Below are positions 12,450 through 21,390 of a stretch of DNA of 63,349 bases, piece after piece. The notes beneath the pieces are model-generated. The model was not told where the DNA came from. It saw only the letters and a program-made list of their open reading frames with translations, and did not search any database. Numbering within the stretch: position 1 is the stretch's first letter; every line of letters begins with the position of its first letter. The DNA is from Bryobacterales bacterium. Its GTDB lineage: Bacteria > Acidobacteriota > Terriglobia > Bryobacterales > UBA6623. The DNA is taken from positions 1-63,349 of the forward strand of contig JAJEHF010000139.1 of assembly GCA_022823865.1 (NCBI GenBank), given 5' to 3'. Both the position numbers and the translations under genes were made by a program.

Positions 12450-12626
12450 GACAATTTCCCTAGCACCCGGTGGCTCCGAGCCATCCCTAGGCGCCATGGG
12501 GCCGCGGTCGAAGATCGGAGTTGAGGCGCAAGCGCAGCCCTAGCGCCGTGGGTGGCGACGGGGCCGCGTTCCATATCATACCAATCAGGCGGCGCGTGGT
12601 ATTCTTGGGCGCTTCGGCACTGCACC

Positions 12627-13715
12627 ATGGGAATCGCGAATCGCCGTCAGGTCCATCTCGAGAACGACCGCTTGCGTGTCACGCTGCTGCCGGGCGGGGG
12701 CCACATCGCAGCAGTCGAGTTGAAGGAAACCGGGGTCAATCCGCTCTGGGATCCTCCGTGGGAGACGATCGATCCGTCAGCTTACGAGCCCGCTGCCCAC
12801 CCGCAGTATGGCGAGGGCTTTGAGGCCCGCCTGCTTTCCGGCATCGCGGGGCACAATCTCTGCTTCGACATCTTCGGAGTGCCGTCCGCCGAAGAGGCTG
12901 CTGCCGGGCTGGGCGTGCACGGAGAGGGCTCCTCGGTGGACTGGGAGGTCGTCTCCGGCGAAGGCTGGGTCAGGCTCAGCGCCGAGTTCCCGCTGGCGGG
13001 CATGCGGTTCGAACGGCAGCTGAGAGTCGCGGCGGGAAGCGGCCGCGTGGACGTGTCCGAGACGGCCACGAACTTGGCCGGCATCGACCGACCGGTCGGC
13101 TGGACGCAGCACGCGACGCTGGGACCGCCGTTCTTGGAGAAGGGCGAGACGCTGTTTGAGATGTCCGCCACTCGATCGAAGGTGCTGGAGGGCGAGTTCG
13201 CCCCCGGTGCCGATCGATTCGTGGCGGGCGCGGAGTTTGACTGGCCGTTGGCGCCGCTGGCGGCGGGCGGCTTGGGCGACATGCGCCGCGCGGTAGAGGA
13301 CGATGTGTCGGGTGCCTACACGGCGCACCTGATGGACCCCGAGCAGGACGAGGCGTTCTTCGCCGCCTACCACCCTGGCTCTGCGACGCTCTTCGGCTAC
13401 GTATGGAAGCGCGGCGACTTCCCGTGGCTGGGTATTTGGGAGGAGAATTTCTCGCGCACGCACAAGCCCTGGAACGGGCGCACACTCACGTGCGGAATGG
13501 AGTTCGGAGCTTCTCCTTTTCCCGAGACGCGATGGGAAGCAGTGCAGCGCGGGCGATTGTTCGATGAGAAGACGATCGGCTGGGTTCCGGCCAGGTCTTC
13601 GGTGCGAGCAGAGTACGCGCTGTTCTTGGCTCGTGCCGGCGCCGACGAGATCCGCGGGTTTGGCTCCGGACTCGGCCTGGATGAGTTGCGGCGATTCGCC
13701 AGCGGCGGGAACTGA
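12627..13715 (+). CDS. Aldose 1-epimerase-like (galactose mutarotase-fold) protein
   Basis: About 362 residues. The opening H-L-E-N-D-R-L-R-V-T-L-L-P-G-G-G-H-I-A-A-V-E resembles the first strands of galactose mutarotase-fold proteins, and H-A-T-L-G-P-P-F-L in the middle resembles the H-x-x-x-G-x-P active-site segment of distant aldose epimerases. No signal peptide is evident, so it should act on sugars in the cytoplasm. The ATG at 12627 begins the conserved region; a longer frame from 12552 adds residues unlike the family. It diverges from gltB. Substrate is not predictable; the similarity is to the fold rather than to a known enzyme. Confidence 0.65.
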   Translation: MGIANRRQVHLENDRLRVTLLPGGGHIAAVELKETGVNPLWDPPWETIDPSAYEPAAHPQYGEGFEARLLSGIAGHNLCFDIFGVPSAEEAAAGLGVHGEGSSVDWEVVSGEGWVRLSAEFPLAGMRFERQLRVAAGSGRVDVSETATNLAGIDRPVGWTQHATLGPPFLEKGETLFEMSATRSKVLEGEFAPGADRFVAGAEFDWPLAPLAAGGLGDMRRAVEDDVSGAYTAHLMDPEQDEAFFAAYHPGSATLFGYVWKRGDFPWLGIWEENFSRTHKPWNGRTLTCGMEFGASPFPETRWEAVQRGRLFDEKTIGWVPARSSVRAEYALFLARAGADEIRGFGSGLGLDELRRFASGGN

Positions 13716-13873
13716 GGCAGCCTTCGACCAGACCGGGAGCAAACGCCTCCGATACACGGGCCGCATGGCCGGCTGGCAGACTGGCGCGAAGGTCGCCAGC
13801 AGCCGATGTCCTACAATGGGAGCGGTGGCAGCACCGGTTGCTGAGCGGTGCTTCGAGGTAGCCGCCAGCCTGT

Positions 13874-13962
13874 GCGCAAGTGGCGGAATTGGCAGACGCG
13901 CTAGGTTCAGGTCCTAGTGGGAGTTAAATCCCGTGGAGGTTCAAGTCCTCTCTTGCGCACCA
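13874..13962 (+). tRNA. tRNA-Leu (anticodon CAG)
   Basis: An 89-nt class II tRNA with encoded CCA. The acceptor stem GCGCAAG pairs perfectly with CTTGCGC (13952-13958), discriminator A. The anticodon stem CTAGG/CCTAG encloses loop TTCAGGT, giving anticodon CAG, which reads CUG codons. The D-arm GGCGGAATTGGCAGACGC is typical of tRNA-Leu, a long variable arm is present and the T-loop is TTCAAGT. Confidence 0.97.
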
Positions 13963-14065
13963 CTTTGCGGACAGTCCTTGGCCCGAGGCGGGCGGGCCCG
14001 TTGTGACCGCGCGTTCGATCGCACCCGCGAGTCGTCTATCATTGTGAGCATCCGGGACTTGCGCC

Positions 14066-14359
14066 ATGGACGATGACCGCCCCCAGCTGGAGTTGCCGTC
14101 TTCCGAAGGCGACGACCTGGGTCCACTTGCCGAACTGGAGCGGCGGGTGCTGGGCTTGGTCGAGCAACTGCGCGAAGCTCGCACGCAACGGGTTCGGGCT
14201 GAGCTTGAGGTCGAGCGGCTGCGCGAAGAACTCCGCGACCGGGATACCCAGATCATCGTTCTGAGAGACGAGTTGCGCAGCGATAGCACGCGCGACGCGG
14301 TCAAGCGGCGCGTCGAGGCCCTCTTGCAGAAAGTCGCCGAGTTGGAGCGCGAAGGCTGA
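14066..14359 (+). CDS. ZapB-like coiled-coil protein
   Basis: A 97-residue acidic protein that is almost entirely heptad-repeat coiled coil from about residue 20 (L-A-E-L-E-R-R-V-L-G-L-V-E-Q-L-R-E and onwards), with no membrane segment. Its position 6 bp upstream of zapA, its size and its coiled-coil nature suggest a ZapB-type or MatP/ZapA-linking division factor. The last 30 or so codons are repeated downstream by a tandem duplication. Function inferred from context only. Confidence 0.6.
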   Translation: MDDDRPQLELPSSEGDDLGPLAELERRVLGLVEQLREARTQRVRAELEVERLREELRDRDTQIIVLRDELRSDSTRDAVKRRVEALLQKVAELEREG

Positions 14360-14709
14360 GCGCAGTGGGAAATCAACGCGTCAGAGTCGAGATCGGCGGC
14401 CGTGCGTACCATTTGGGCGGAGCCGATCCGGCGCGCACGCGCGAGCTTGCCCGGAAGGTCGACGAGGCCATCAATCGTTCCGCGGACACGCTGGGTGCGG
14501 GAACGGACAGCTATCAGCTTGCGATCTTGGCTGCCTTGCAGATCGCCGACGAGCTAGCGACTGCCCGCGACCAGCACCAACGCTACCGCTTGGAAATTGG
14601 TGCCGTGTCCCGTAAACTGCTGGACGGCCTTCAGTCAGCCGTCGACGGCATCGAGGCCGAAGTGGTGGCGTTGCGCGCCCAAGAACGGTTGCCCCAACGC
14701 ACATTATTT
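14262..14709 (+). repeat. Tandem duplication, first unit (448 bp)
   Basis: The unit runs from TGAGAGACGAGTTGCGCAGCG in the 3' end of the zapB-like gene through the first zapA. The same order recurs with an offset of 448 bp from 14710. Confidence 0.88.
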
Positions 14710-14712
14710 TGA
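14365..14712 (+). CDS. zapA: Cell division protein ZapA, copy 1
   Basis: ZapA promotes FtsZ bundling at the division ring. The 115-residue protein opens with V-R-V-E-I-G-G-R-A-Y-H-L, the typical ZapA N-terminus, then a helical region with Y-Q-L-A-I-L-A-A-L-Q-I-A-D-E-L and a C-terminal coiled coil. GTG start, 6 bp after the zapB-like stop. Its last few residues (R-T-L-F) come from the duplication junction, where the TGA stop is the first base triplet of the second unit, so the native C-terminus is altered. Confidence 0.88.
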   Translation: MGNQRVRVEIGGRAYHLGGADPARTRELARKVDEAINRSADTLGAGTDSYQLAILAALQIADELATARDQHQRYRLEIGAVSRKLLDGLQSAVDGIEAEVVALRAQERLPQRTLF

Positions 14713-14807
14713 GAGACGAGTTGCGCAGCGATAGCACACGCGACGCGGTCAAGCGGCGCGTCGAGGCCCTCTTGCAGAAAGTCGCCGAGCTGGAGCGCGA
14801 AGGCTGA
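14710..14807 (+). pseudogene. Duplicated 3' fragment of the zapB-like gene
   Basis: About 31 codons nearly identical to the end of the zapB-like gene, including its stop, but without a start. It is the leading part of the second duplicated unit and lies between the two zapA copies. Confidence 0.85.
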
Positions 14808-15145
14808 GCGCAGTGGGAAATCAACGCGTCAGAGTCGAGATCGGCGGCCGTGCATACCATTTGGGTGGCGCCGATCCAGAGCGCACGCGGGAGCTTGCCC
14901 GAAAGGTCGACGAGGCCATCACCCGCTGCGTGGACACGCTTGGCGCGGGAACGGACAGCTATCAGCTTGCGATCCTGGCAGCCCTGCAAATCGCCGACGA
15001 ACTCGCGACCGCCCGCGACGAGCACCAACGCTACCGCTTGGAGGTGGGTGCCGCGTCCCGGAAACTGCTGGCTGACCTTCAGTCAGCCGTCGACGGCATC
15101 GAGGCAGAAGTGGCTGCGTTGCGCGCCCAAGAGCTGTCGCCCCAG
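14710..15145 (+). repeat. Tandem duplication, second unit
   Basis: Copy of 14262-14709 beginning directly at its end. Similarity fades just before the second zapA stop, after the shared GCCCCA. Confidence 0.85.
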
Positions 15146-15154
15146 GACGACTAG
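14813..15154 (+). CDS. zapA: Cell division protein ZapA, copy 2
   Basis: A 113-residue paralogue of the preceding gene, differing at about 10 of the first 107 positions (for example A23E, N37T, S39C, A40V, Q70E) and ending A-Q-E-L-S-P-Q-D-D. GTG start with the same upstream context as copy 1. Both copies have intact frames. The natural C-terminus is probably the one seen here, since copy 1 ends in junction sequence. It converges on the following sulfatase-fold gene with about 20 bp between stops. Confidence 0.88.
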   Translation: MGNQRVRVEIGGRAYHLGGADPERTRELARKVDEAITRCVDTLGAGTDSYQLAILAALQIADELATARDEHQRYRLEVGAASRKLLADLQSAVDGIEAEVAALRAQELSPQDD

Positions 15155-15173
15155 CACGCTAGCTGCCGTACCG

Positions 15174-16598
15174 CTACTTGGTAATGTAGCCGAGGCTCTC
15201 GAGAATCTTCGCATCCCGCTCGGTCAAGCGGGATTCGCTCTCGGCGAGGTTGGTGGTCTCGAACCAGCGTTGGAACGCGTCGCTTTCGAACGAGTACCGC
15301 CGGTCAGCGCCGGTTAGCGTTTGCGGCCGTAGCTCGTGCGGATCCTGAGAGAGGTCAAAGAGGTCAAAGCGCTTCTCGTCGGGCGTCCAGACTGCCTTCA
15401 TGCTTCCGTCAAGCTTGCCGATGCGAAACGGCAGTCCCGAGTTTGGCTTCCACGCCCACGAGATCCATTTCGGGATGAAGCCCTTCTTGCCCTCAAACGA
15501 CACGAATCGTATCTGGCGCGATTCGGGCGAGATTTGCTTCGTAATGGCCGCGACTTGGCTGCGGCCAGCGTAGGAAATGGCCACCTCTGTCTCGTCGCGG
15601 AACTCCGGGACGGCCAGGTCCAGGAGCGTCGGAGCGAGGTCCATCGTGGAGACACTCTCGGCAGCCACGCTGCCGGGCTTGATCGTGCCGGGCAGGCGCA
15701 TGATCCAAGGCACGCGCACCGTGCTCTCGAACAGCCAGCGGCCGTGCCCGACGAAACCATGCTCGCCAAGCCCCTCGCCGTGGTCGGAAAGCAGCACGAC
15801 GAGCGTGTTGTCACGCATTCCGAACTTGTCGATGCGGTCCAGCAGTCTCTGGATATGGCTGTCGGCGTAGCCAATCTCTGAGTCATAGCGGCGGATTCGG
15901 TTCTGGACCTCTTCGGAGTACTCAGCTATGGCCGGGTCCGGATCGCGGACCTGCTCTGGGTCGGCGAACTCCTTGCGGAGGTTGTAGGGCTCGTGCGGGT
16001 CAAAATAGTGCACCCACAGGAACAGCTTGTCCTTGTCCTTGTTCTCGTCGAGCCAGCGCAGCGCCGGTCGCGTGACGTCTTCGGCCCAGCGCATGGAGTG
16101 AAAGACCTGGTACGAGCGCTCGAGTTCCTCGTCGTAGTGGTCGAAGCTCCGGTGAAGCTGGGTCAGTCGCCCGATCAACGGCCAGGCGCTGACGAACGCG
16201 CCGGACGTGTAACCGAAGCGCCTGAGCACTTGCGGGATCGTCAGCCACTTGCTGTTGTCCGGAAGCGATACGCCGTTGATGCGCGCGCCGTGCTCTTGTG
16301 GGTAGCGACCGGTGAACATCGAGAAGTGCGATGGCCCGGTCATCGGGATGGGGGTGTAGGCCCGCTCGAAGCGAATGCCGTCCTCGGCTAGCTTGTCCAT
16401 GGCCGGGCTGGTTCGCAGGTGATACCCGTAAGAAGAGAGGTGGTCGGCGCGCAGGGTATCGACCGTGATCAGCACGACGTGCGGATGCTGCCTTCGGGCA
16501 ACCTCCGACGCGGGCACGTGGGTGCAGATAATCGCAGCAATCCCGGCTGCGACGACTGCTAGGATGCTTGGCCGCGGCTGATTCCGGAGCGTGAGCAT
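15174..16598 (-). CDS. Sulfatase-superfamily hydrolase with Thr in place of catalytic Cys
   Basis: A 474-residue alkaline-phosphatase-superfamily protein with an N-terminal hydrophobic segment (S-I-L-A-V-V-A-A-G-I-A-A-I-I, about 11-24). The metal-site strands are clear: V-V-L-I-T-V-D-T-L-R-A-D-H at 41-53 and L-L-S-D-H-G-E-G-L-G-E-H-G later. Where classical sulfatases have C-x-P-S-R it has T87-G-P-S-H, so it cannot form formylglycine. Thr is the nucleophile in related phosphodiesterases and phosphoglycerol or phosphoethanolamine transferases. I infer a sulfatase-fold hydrolase or transferase acting on a phospho- or sulfo-ester outside the cytoplasm, with unknown substrate. Confidence 0.82.
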   Translation of the reverse strand: MLTLRNQPRPSILAVVAAGIAAIICTHVPASEVARRQHPHVVLITVDTLRADHLSSYGYHLRTSPAMDKLAEDGIRFERAYTPIPMTGPSHFSMFTGRYPQEHGARINGVSLPDNSKWLTIPQVLRRFGYTSGAFVSAWPLIGRLTQLHRSFDHYDEELERSYQVFHSMRWAEDVTRPALRWLDENKDKDKLFLWVHYFDPHEPYNLRKEFADPEQVRDPDPAIAEYSEEVQNRIRRYDSEIGYADSHIQRLLDRIDKFGMRDNTLVVLLSDHGEGLGEHGFVGHGRWLFESTVRVPWIMRLPGTIKPGSVAAESVSTMDLAPTLLDLAVPEFRDETEVAISYAGRSQVAAITKQISPESRQIRFVSFEGKKGFIPKWISWAWKPNSGLPFRIGKLDGSMKAVWTPDEKRFDLFDLSQDPHELRPQTLTGADRRYSFESDAFQRWFETTNLAESESRLTERDAKILESLGYITK

Positions 16599-16669
16599 TC
16601 GCCTACGATTGTAGCGCTAGCGAGCGCCTTTCTTCAGTTCAATTCGAGCCCGGCCGCCTCGGCGACACC

Positions 16670-17263
16670 TCACTCTCGCTCTGCCGGAGCAAGCGACCGA
16701 GCATACTCTTCCAGCGAAGGGAAGAATGCATGGAAATCTGCTTCCAAGGCGGCATATTGGTCGCGCAACACCGCCCCGCCGGATGCCAGCGGGTTCGCAC
16801 GGGACACGCGCCTGGAGAGCCCCTGCAGTGCGCGGTCAACGCCGGCCAAGCTGGCGTAGCCGACGAGCCAGTTGTCGCGGCGCATCGCTGCCACGACCAG
16901 GCGGAACCGCGCAGACGGGAGGTCGCGATAGTCGTTCAGGACGCGGTACGTGCGATCGGCAAACCCGGCCAGCGAGCCGCCGGCTCCGTAGCGCTCCCAA
17001 GAACGCGCCAGAAAGTGGTCGAAGTAGATGTCGAGCAGGACGCCGCCGAAGCGGCGGTAGGGCGGCTTCAGCCGGCGCCTGGCGCGGGCGAACACCGGAT
17101 GGCTGTCCGCGAATGAGTCGATGCGCTGGTGCGCGCGGATCCCGGCCTGGATGCCCGGAGCGAATGCGGCGATGTCGGCCGCCGTGACGAAGTCCGCCAG
17201 CACCTGTCCGACCATGGCTTCGGGGTCGTCCCCGGCCAAGAGCAGATGGGCCAGGTGGTTCAC
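16670..17263 (-). CDS. AcpH-like acyl carrier protein phosphodiesterase (DUF479)
   Basis: A 197-residue protein starting M-N-H-L-A-H-L-L-L-A-G-D-D, the hallmark of ACP phosphodiesterase (AcpH family), followed by G-I-R-A-H-Q-R-I-D-S-F-A-D-S-H-P (HD-like metal residues) and G-G-V-L-L-D-I-Y-F-D-H-F-L-A. The family removes 4'-phosphopantetheine from holo-ACP. GTG start. It sits between the Thr-type sulfatase-fold gene and a transporter on the same strand without close coupling. Confidence 0.85.
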   Translation of the reverse strand: MNHLAHLLLAGDDPEAMVGQVLADFVTAADIAAFAPGIQAGIRAHQRIDSFADSHPVFARARRRLKPPYRRFGGVLLDIYFDHFLARSWERYGAGGSLAGFADRTYRVLNDYRDLPSARFRLVVAAMRRDNWLVGYASLAGVDRALQGLSRRVSRANPLASGGAVLRDQYAALEADFHAFFPSLEEYARSLAPAERE

Positions 17264-17293
17264 TGCCGAGATGGGCTGCCGGGCAGGCTACAG

Positions 17294-19555
17294 CTAGTCG
17301 ATCGACACGCGCTCGCTCGAAAGCACGAACAGCACGTCGTTTGCTTTGTCAAGGCGCATCAGCGCTTCGCTGGCGCGGTCGGGTTCTATGTCGGCCCCCA
17401 ACAGGCCGGTGATGGTCAGGTCCGCCTCTGCCGAGCGGCGGCCGACCTCCACGTTGATCGCCGCGCTGTCGGCACACTGCACGGCGGTGATGTTCTGGCT
17501 TGAGATGGGCAGGCGCCCCTCGGACAGCAGGCCTGCGAGCCGGTCCCCTTCCTGGTCGGCCTCGAGCGAGTCGAAACATGCGAAGAGCTGGATCTTCGCG
17601 CGGCGCCACTCCGGGTGCCCCACGATGATGAATGCGAGCAAGAGCATCATTGGAGCGCAATCGAGCGTTTCCTCGGTAACCCACAGGTGGATCGAGGAGC
17701 GGTAGCCGAACCGGTATTGCGTGGAACGCAGTATCAGCACGTTGAAGACGGACTCGGCGGCCAGTACGGCTCCCTGGGCGACTTCGCCGATTTCCTCCGG
17801 GTGCTGCTTGTCGAATTCGAACAGCACGCAGTTGTTGGGCAGGCCCGAGACCCCCGGCATTTGCAGCGTATGGGTCACGGCACCGCTGAAGGACGGGCAG
17901 ATGAGCGAATCGACGAGGATGCCCGCATTGGTCATCTCGCTGCGCTCGATGAGCTTGCCGACCTGCGTTCGTGCCTCGATCTCTCCCCGGAACGAGTACT
18001 CGCCGTCGATGAACTGCAGGAAGTGCCCGAATCCGTGCCGATGGCAGATCCAGCGCAGCAGGTCGAAATGCCCCAAGCGCTCGTCTCCGAAGCGGGTCAC
18101 CGCCACGATGGAAGGTCGCCAGCCGCCCTTGGCGCCTTCAGAGCGGCTCGTCTGCAGCATGATCTGCAAGCGGCGCGTGAGTTGGAACATCGTGCCTTGG
18201 AAGATCGCCGTCAAGTCGCGCTCGCCCTTGCGCGTGCGACGCAGGCCGAAGTACGCCAGCACCATCAGCAGGATTGACAGCAGCGCGTAGAACGGGCTGA
18301 TCTGGAGCATGATCAGGGCGCACATGATGGCGCCCAGCAGTGACACGTACCAGCGCGAGTGGAACGTCGGGCGGTAGGAAGGGTTGCCCGCGAAATACTC
18401 CAAGAACGAGACCGAGCACAGCGCGCCGTAGGTCACCATGAAGAACATGGTCAGGACCTGGGCGATGCCGTCCATGGTTCCCGCCAGCACGAACACGACC
18501 GTGATCAGGCTGGAAACGAGCGTGGCGAAAGTCGGCTCGCGCTCGTTGCCCGAACCCGCCGCCAACATGCGGTTCAGGCTTGGGACAGGCAGCACCCGGT
18601 CACGGCCGAGCGCTTGCAGCGTGCGGGGCGCCACCAGGATCGAGCCCAGCGCCGAGGAGAACGCTGCGGCTCCGAGGCCAATGTAGATCGCCGGCCCCCA
18701 AACGGCGACCTCGGCCATGATGAACTGGTCGGCGGCCAGCGCCTCCGGCGTGGCGCTGCTCGCGAGCTTGATCGCCACCAGCGCATAGACCACCATCCCG
18801 GCGAGGGTGGCGCTGATGGTGCCCAGAGGAATGCTTTTCTCGGGCCGCTTCAAGTCCCCGGACAGGCCGAGGCCGGCGATCATGCCCGTGAACGCCGGAA
18901 AGCAGGTTGCGAAGACCGTGCCGAACGGATCGGGATCCTGGATCCGCGAGGTGAGGTTGAGCCCGGCGGGCCGCACCGCTTCCGGTCCCGTCCCCAGCAG
19001 GAAGAGCAGGATCGAAGCGAACAGGGCCGCGCTGACGAACCACAGCGCGCTGACGCCCGACCGGGCGCCCCTCGTCAGCACGATTGCGGCCAGCAAGGCG
19101 GTGGACGGCAGGCTGACCCAGCGCGGATCGGCCGCTATGCCGTGAGCGGAAGCCGCCCAGGCGTAGAGCGGTTCGAACGCTTCGGCGAAAGCGACGAGGT
19201 AGAAGGCCACCGAGATGACTTGCGAGAGATAGAGCGCAATACCGATCGAGCCGCCGATGCTGGTGCCGAACGAACGGCTGATGATGTAGTACGCCCCGCC
19301 GCCGGCGACGCGCCGGTTCGTCGCGATCTCGGAAACCGCCAAGACCGTGGGAATGGTCACCAAGTGGCCGAGCGCGATGATGCCGAAGCTGCCCCACAGC
19401 CCCACGTGCGCGACCGCGTAGCCGAAGCGCAGGAACAGCACTGCGCCAAGGATCGTGCTGATCGAAGCTAGGAATACCGGAGCGGTGCCGAAGCCGTGTC
19501 CGGTCTGCGGTGCCGTGCTTTCCGCCCAGGCCAGTCGGTGTCTCGGTCTGGCCAC
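17294..19555 (-). CDS. SLC12-like cation-chloride cotransporter / amino acid permease family protein
   Basis: A 753-residue inner-membrane transporter. The first 440 or so residues carry about 12 membrane segments of the APC fold, with G-T-A-P-V-F-L-A-S-I-S-T-I-L-G-A-V-L-F-L and A-G-G-G-A-Y-Y-I-I-S-R-S-F-G typical of bacterial members close to the eukaryotic Na-K-Cl/K-Cl cotransporters. The last 300 residues are soluble and probably cytoplasmic, matching the large C-terminal domain of that group. GTG start. It ends 31 bp from the acpH-like start. Ion specificity cannot be read from the sequence. Confidence 0.82.
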   Translation of the reverse strand: MARPRHRLAWAESTAPQTGHGFGTAPVFLASISTILGAVLFLRFGYAVAHVGLWGSFGIIALGHLVTIPTVLAVSEIATNRRVAGGGAYYIISRSFGTSIGGSIGIALYLSQVISVAFYLVAFAEAFEPLYAWAASAHGIAADPRWVSLPSTALLAAIVLTRGARSGVSALWFVSAALFASILLFLLGTGPEAVRPAGLNLTSRIQDPDPFGTVFATCFPAFTGMIAGLGLSGDLKRPEKSIPLGTISATLAGMVVYALVAIKLASSATPEALAADQFIMAEVAVWGPAIYIGLGAAAFSSALGSILVAPRTLQALGRDRVLPVPSLNRMLAAGSGNEREPTFATLVSSLITVVFVLAGTMDGIAQVLTMFFMVTYGALCSVSFLEYFAGNPSYRPTFHSRWYVSLLGAIMCALIMLQISPFYALLSILLMVLAYFGLRRTRKGERDLTAIFQGTMFQLTRRLQIMLQTSRSEGAKGGWRPSIVAVTRFGDERLGHFDLLRWICHRHGFGHFLQFIDGEYSFRGEIEARTQVGKLIERSEMTNAGILVDSLICPSFSGAVTHTLQMPGVSGLPNNCVLFEFDKQHPEEIGEVAQGAVLAAESVFNVLILRSTQYRFGYRSSIHLWVTEETLDCAPMMLLLAFIIVGHPEWRRAKIQLFACFDSLEADQEGDRLAGLLSEGRLPISSQNITAVQCADSAAINVEVGRRSAEADLTITGLLGADIEPDRASEALMRLDKANDVLFVLSSERVSID

Positions 19556-19701
19556 CAGCGCTCCGGCAAAGCAAGCGTGCCATTTCCGGCCGCGTCAGAT
19601 CCTCCAGTCGCGCTCGCCGCAACTGTCCCGAGCCGGTTCGCGTCGCTTGGGAGTAGTCTAGCGGATGCCGGAATGTCCGAACACTTTGGCAGGAAGCGTC
19701 G

Positions 19702-21309
19702 TTGGACATGCGCCATCATGGACATGGGATCCGCGTGAGCCCAGCCCAGCGGCGGCCCGCGACGCGGGCCCTCGACAGCCCGGCCCCGTTGACTTGCGCT
19801 TTGCTACCAGCCACGACACGATTTTTCCGCCGGAGCGCCAGCCGCGGGCTGGCGCTGGCGCTGTGCGTTGCGGCGCTTGGCGCACAAGTGCCCGGGCCTG
19901 TGCGAGGGATCGAGTTTCGGACCGTGCCGGCGGACGCCCGGGTGCGCCCGTTCGAAGTCTTGGTGGTGCAGGTCAGGGCCGCGGGGGAGGGTGCCAGGCT
20001 GACGGGTGGCGCGGCTCCGGTGCCGCTCAAGCGTGGTCCGGCGGCCTTTCACGTCCACGGCAGCGACGGCGGCTGGGTTTCCAAGCCGTTCAGTCACCGG
20101 GGGAGCGGGGAGATCCGACCTCGCTACGACGGATCGGATGGCGCTGAAGGGAGGCTGCTCACGATGTCCGACAGGCAGTCGGACTTGTCGGACGCGGTCT
20201 TGTACACCGCGCCCGGCCGGGAAGGCGAAGCGCTGCTGACCGCTACGTTGGAGGGCGTCTCGGCGACGTTGAGGATCCGCGTCGATTCTGCCGCCGAGCC
20301 TACGGTGGCTGGCGAGCGCGTCACGTTCGGGGCCCAGCCGGCCGCGCCCGATCCTTATCGTCCGCTGGCAGAGCGGTACGCTCCGTTCGTAGCTCAGGAG
20401 ACGTGGTTCCAGCCTAAGGCCGACTATCTGGCGCGGTTTGACGCCGATGGCGATTGGCGCGGCGACAACAACTGGGACAACACGCCGGAGAGCAGTTCGC
20501 AGGCCTTCGTCTACTACGCGGCGATGGAAACCGAGACGCATTGGTTCCTGATCTACAACTTCTTCCATCCGCGGGACTACTCAGACAAGTGCATCGCGGG
20601 AACGTGCCACGAGAACGACAACGAGGGCATGATCCTCACCATCGCCAAGGACGGCACCCCTTGGGGGCATCCGGTCGCCATGGAGACCTTGGCGCACAAC
20701 AAGATCTATTCCTATCGCGCCGACCCGCGCGTCCGCGGCAATTTTCACAACTTGGACGGGAAAGTCGAATTCGTCGGCGGCACGCACCCGGTCGTGTTCG
20801 TCCATTCTGGGGGGCACGGGGTCTACGGATCCGGCCAGCACTCCGGGTACTCTCTTTCCGCGGACCATTTCGACGCAGGCACCGGCGTGACGTATGTTTA
20901 CAAGGGCGTCGCGGAACGGCCCCGGCACCCTGCGGACCGCAATGTGGGGTACGATCTCCTGCCGATCTACGACCACTGGTGGATCCGGTCCCAGCAGGAG
21001 CGAGACGCGGGGGGAGCCGCGTTCAGCGGGTACTATCGCTACCAGCCACAGGGGGGGCGCCCGCAGGCCAGCCACCCGTTCGTCGCCGGGGCTTTTCTCA
21101 GCCGCAAGCATGCCGCCGATATGGCCAAGCCCTTCTGGGGTTGGCACGATAACGACACCCTGAAGCAGAAACTGCTGGCCAAGGGGCAGTGGGGGCTGGA
21201 TCCCGCCTATGCGATCACCCGCAACCTGACCTTGCCCGGGCCGGTCTCGCTCCGCTACGTGTTTAATCCTTACCTGAGCGCGCCGGACTCCGTGTCTGAA
21301 GCGGAATGA
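19702..21309 (+). CDS. Secreted protein of unknown function
   Basis: About 535 residues. A positively charged stretch followed by L-A-L-A-L-C-V-A-A-L-G-A (about 52-63) looks like a signal peptide, so the true start may be later than the ATG at 19702, for example the GTG at 19738. The first half of the mature protein looks like a beta-rich domain. The second half has Y-A-P-F-V-A-Q-E-T-W-F-Q-P-K, a string of Trp/Asp-rich blocks (D-G-D-W-R-G-D-N-N-W-D-N), C-H-E-N-D-N-E-G-M-I-L and G-G-H-G-V-Y-G-S-G-Q-H-S-G-Y-S-L. The layout recalls Vps62/NPP1-like proteins, in which a His-Asp-Glu motif binds metal, but I do not recognise a defined family. It stands alone and diverges from the transporter. Confidence 0.7.
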   Translation: MDMRHHGHGIRVSPAQRRPATRALDSPAPLTCALLPATTRFFRRSASRGLALALCVAALGAQVPGPVRGIEFRTVPADARVRPFEVLVVQVRAAGEGARLTGGAAPVPLKRGPAAFHVHGSDGGWVSKPFSHRGSGEIRPRYDGSDGAEGRLLTMSDRQSDLSDAVLYTAPGREGEALLTATLEGVSATLRIRVDSAAEPTVAGERVTFGAQPAAPDPYRPLAERYAPFVAQETWFQPKADYLARFDADGDWRGDNNWDNTPESSSQAFVYYAAMETETHWFLIYNFFHPRDYSDKCIAGTCHENDNEGMILTIAKDGTPWGHPVAMETLAHNKIYSYRADPRVRGNFHNLDGKVEFVGGTHPVVFVHSGGHGVYGSGQHSGYSLSADHFDAGTGVTYVYKGVAERPRHPADRNVGYDLLPIYDHWWIRSQQERDAGGAAFSGYYRYQPQGGRPQASHPFVAGAFLSRKHAADMAKPFWGWHDNDTLKQKLLAKGQWGLDPAYAITRNLTLPGPVSLRYVFNPYLSAPDSVSEAE

Positions 21310-21390
21310 CCGCGGCGGAGCCGTGGAGGCGCCGTGCGCTCAGGACGGTAGCAGGGACTTCCACCGGGCGCGTGTTCGGTTGCGGCGGGG

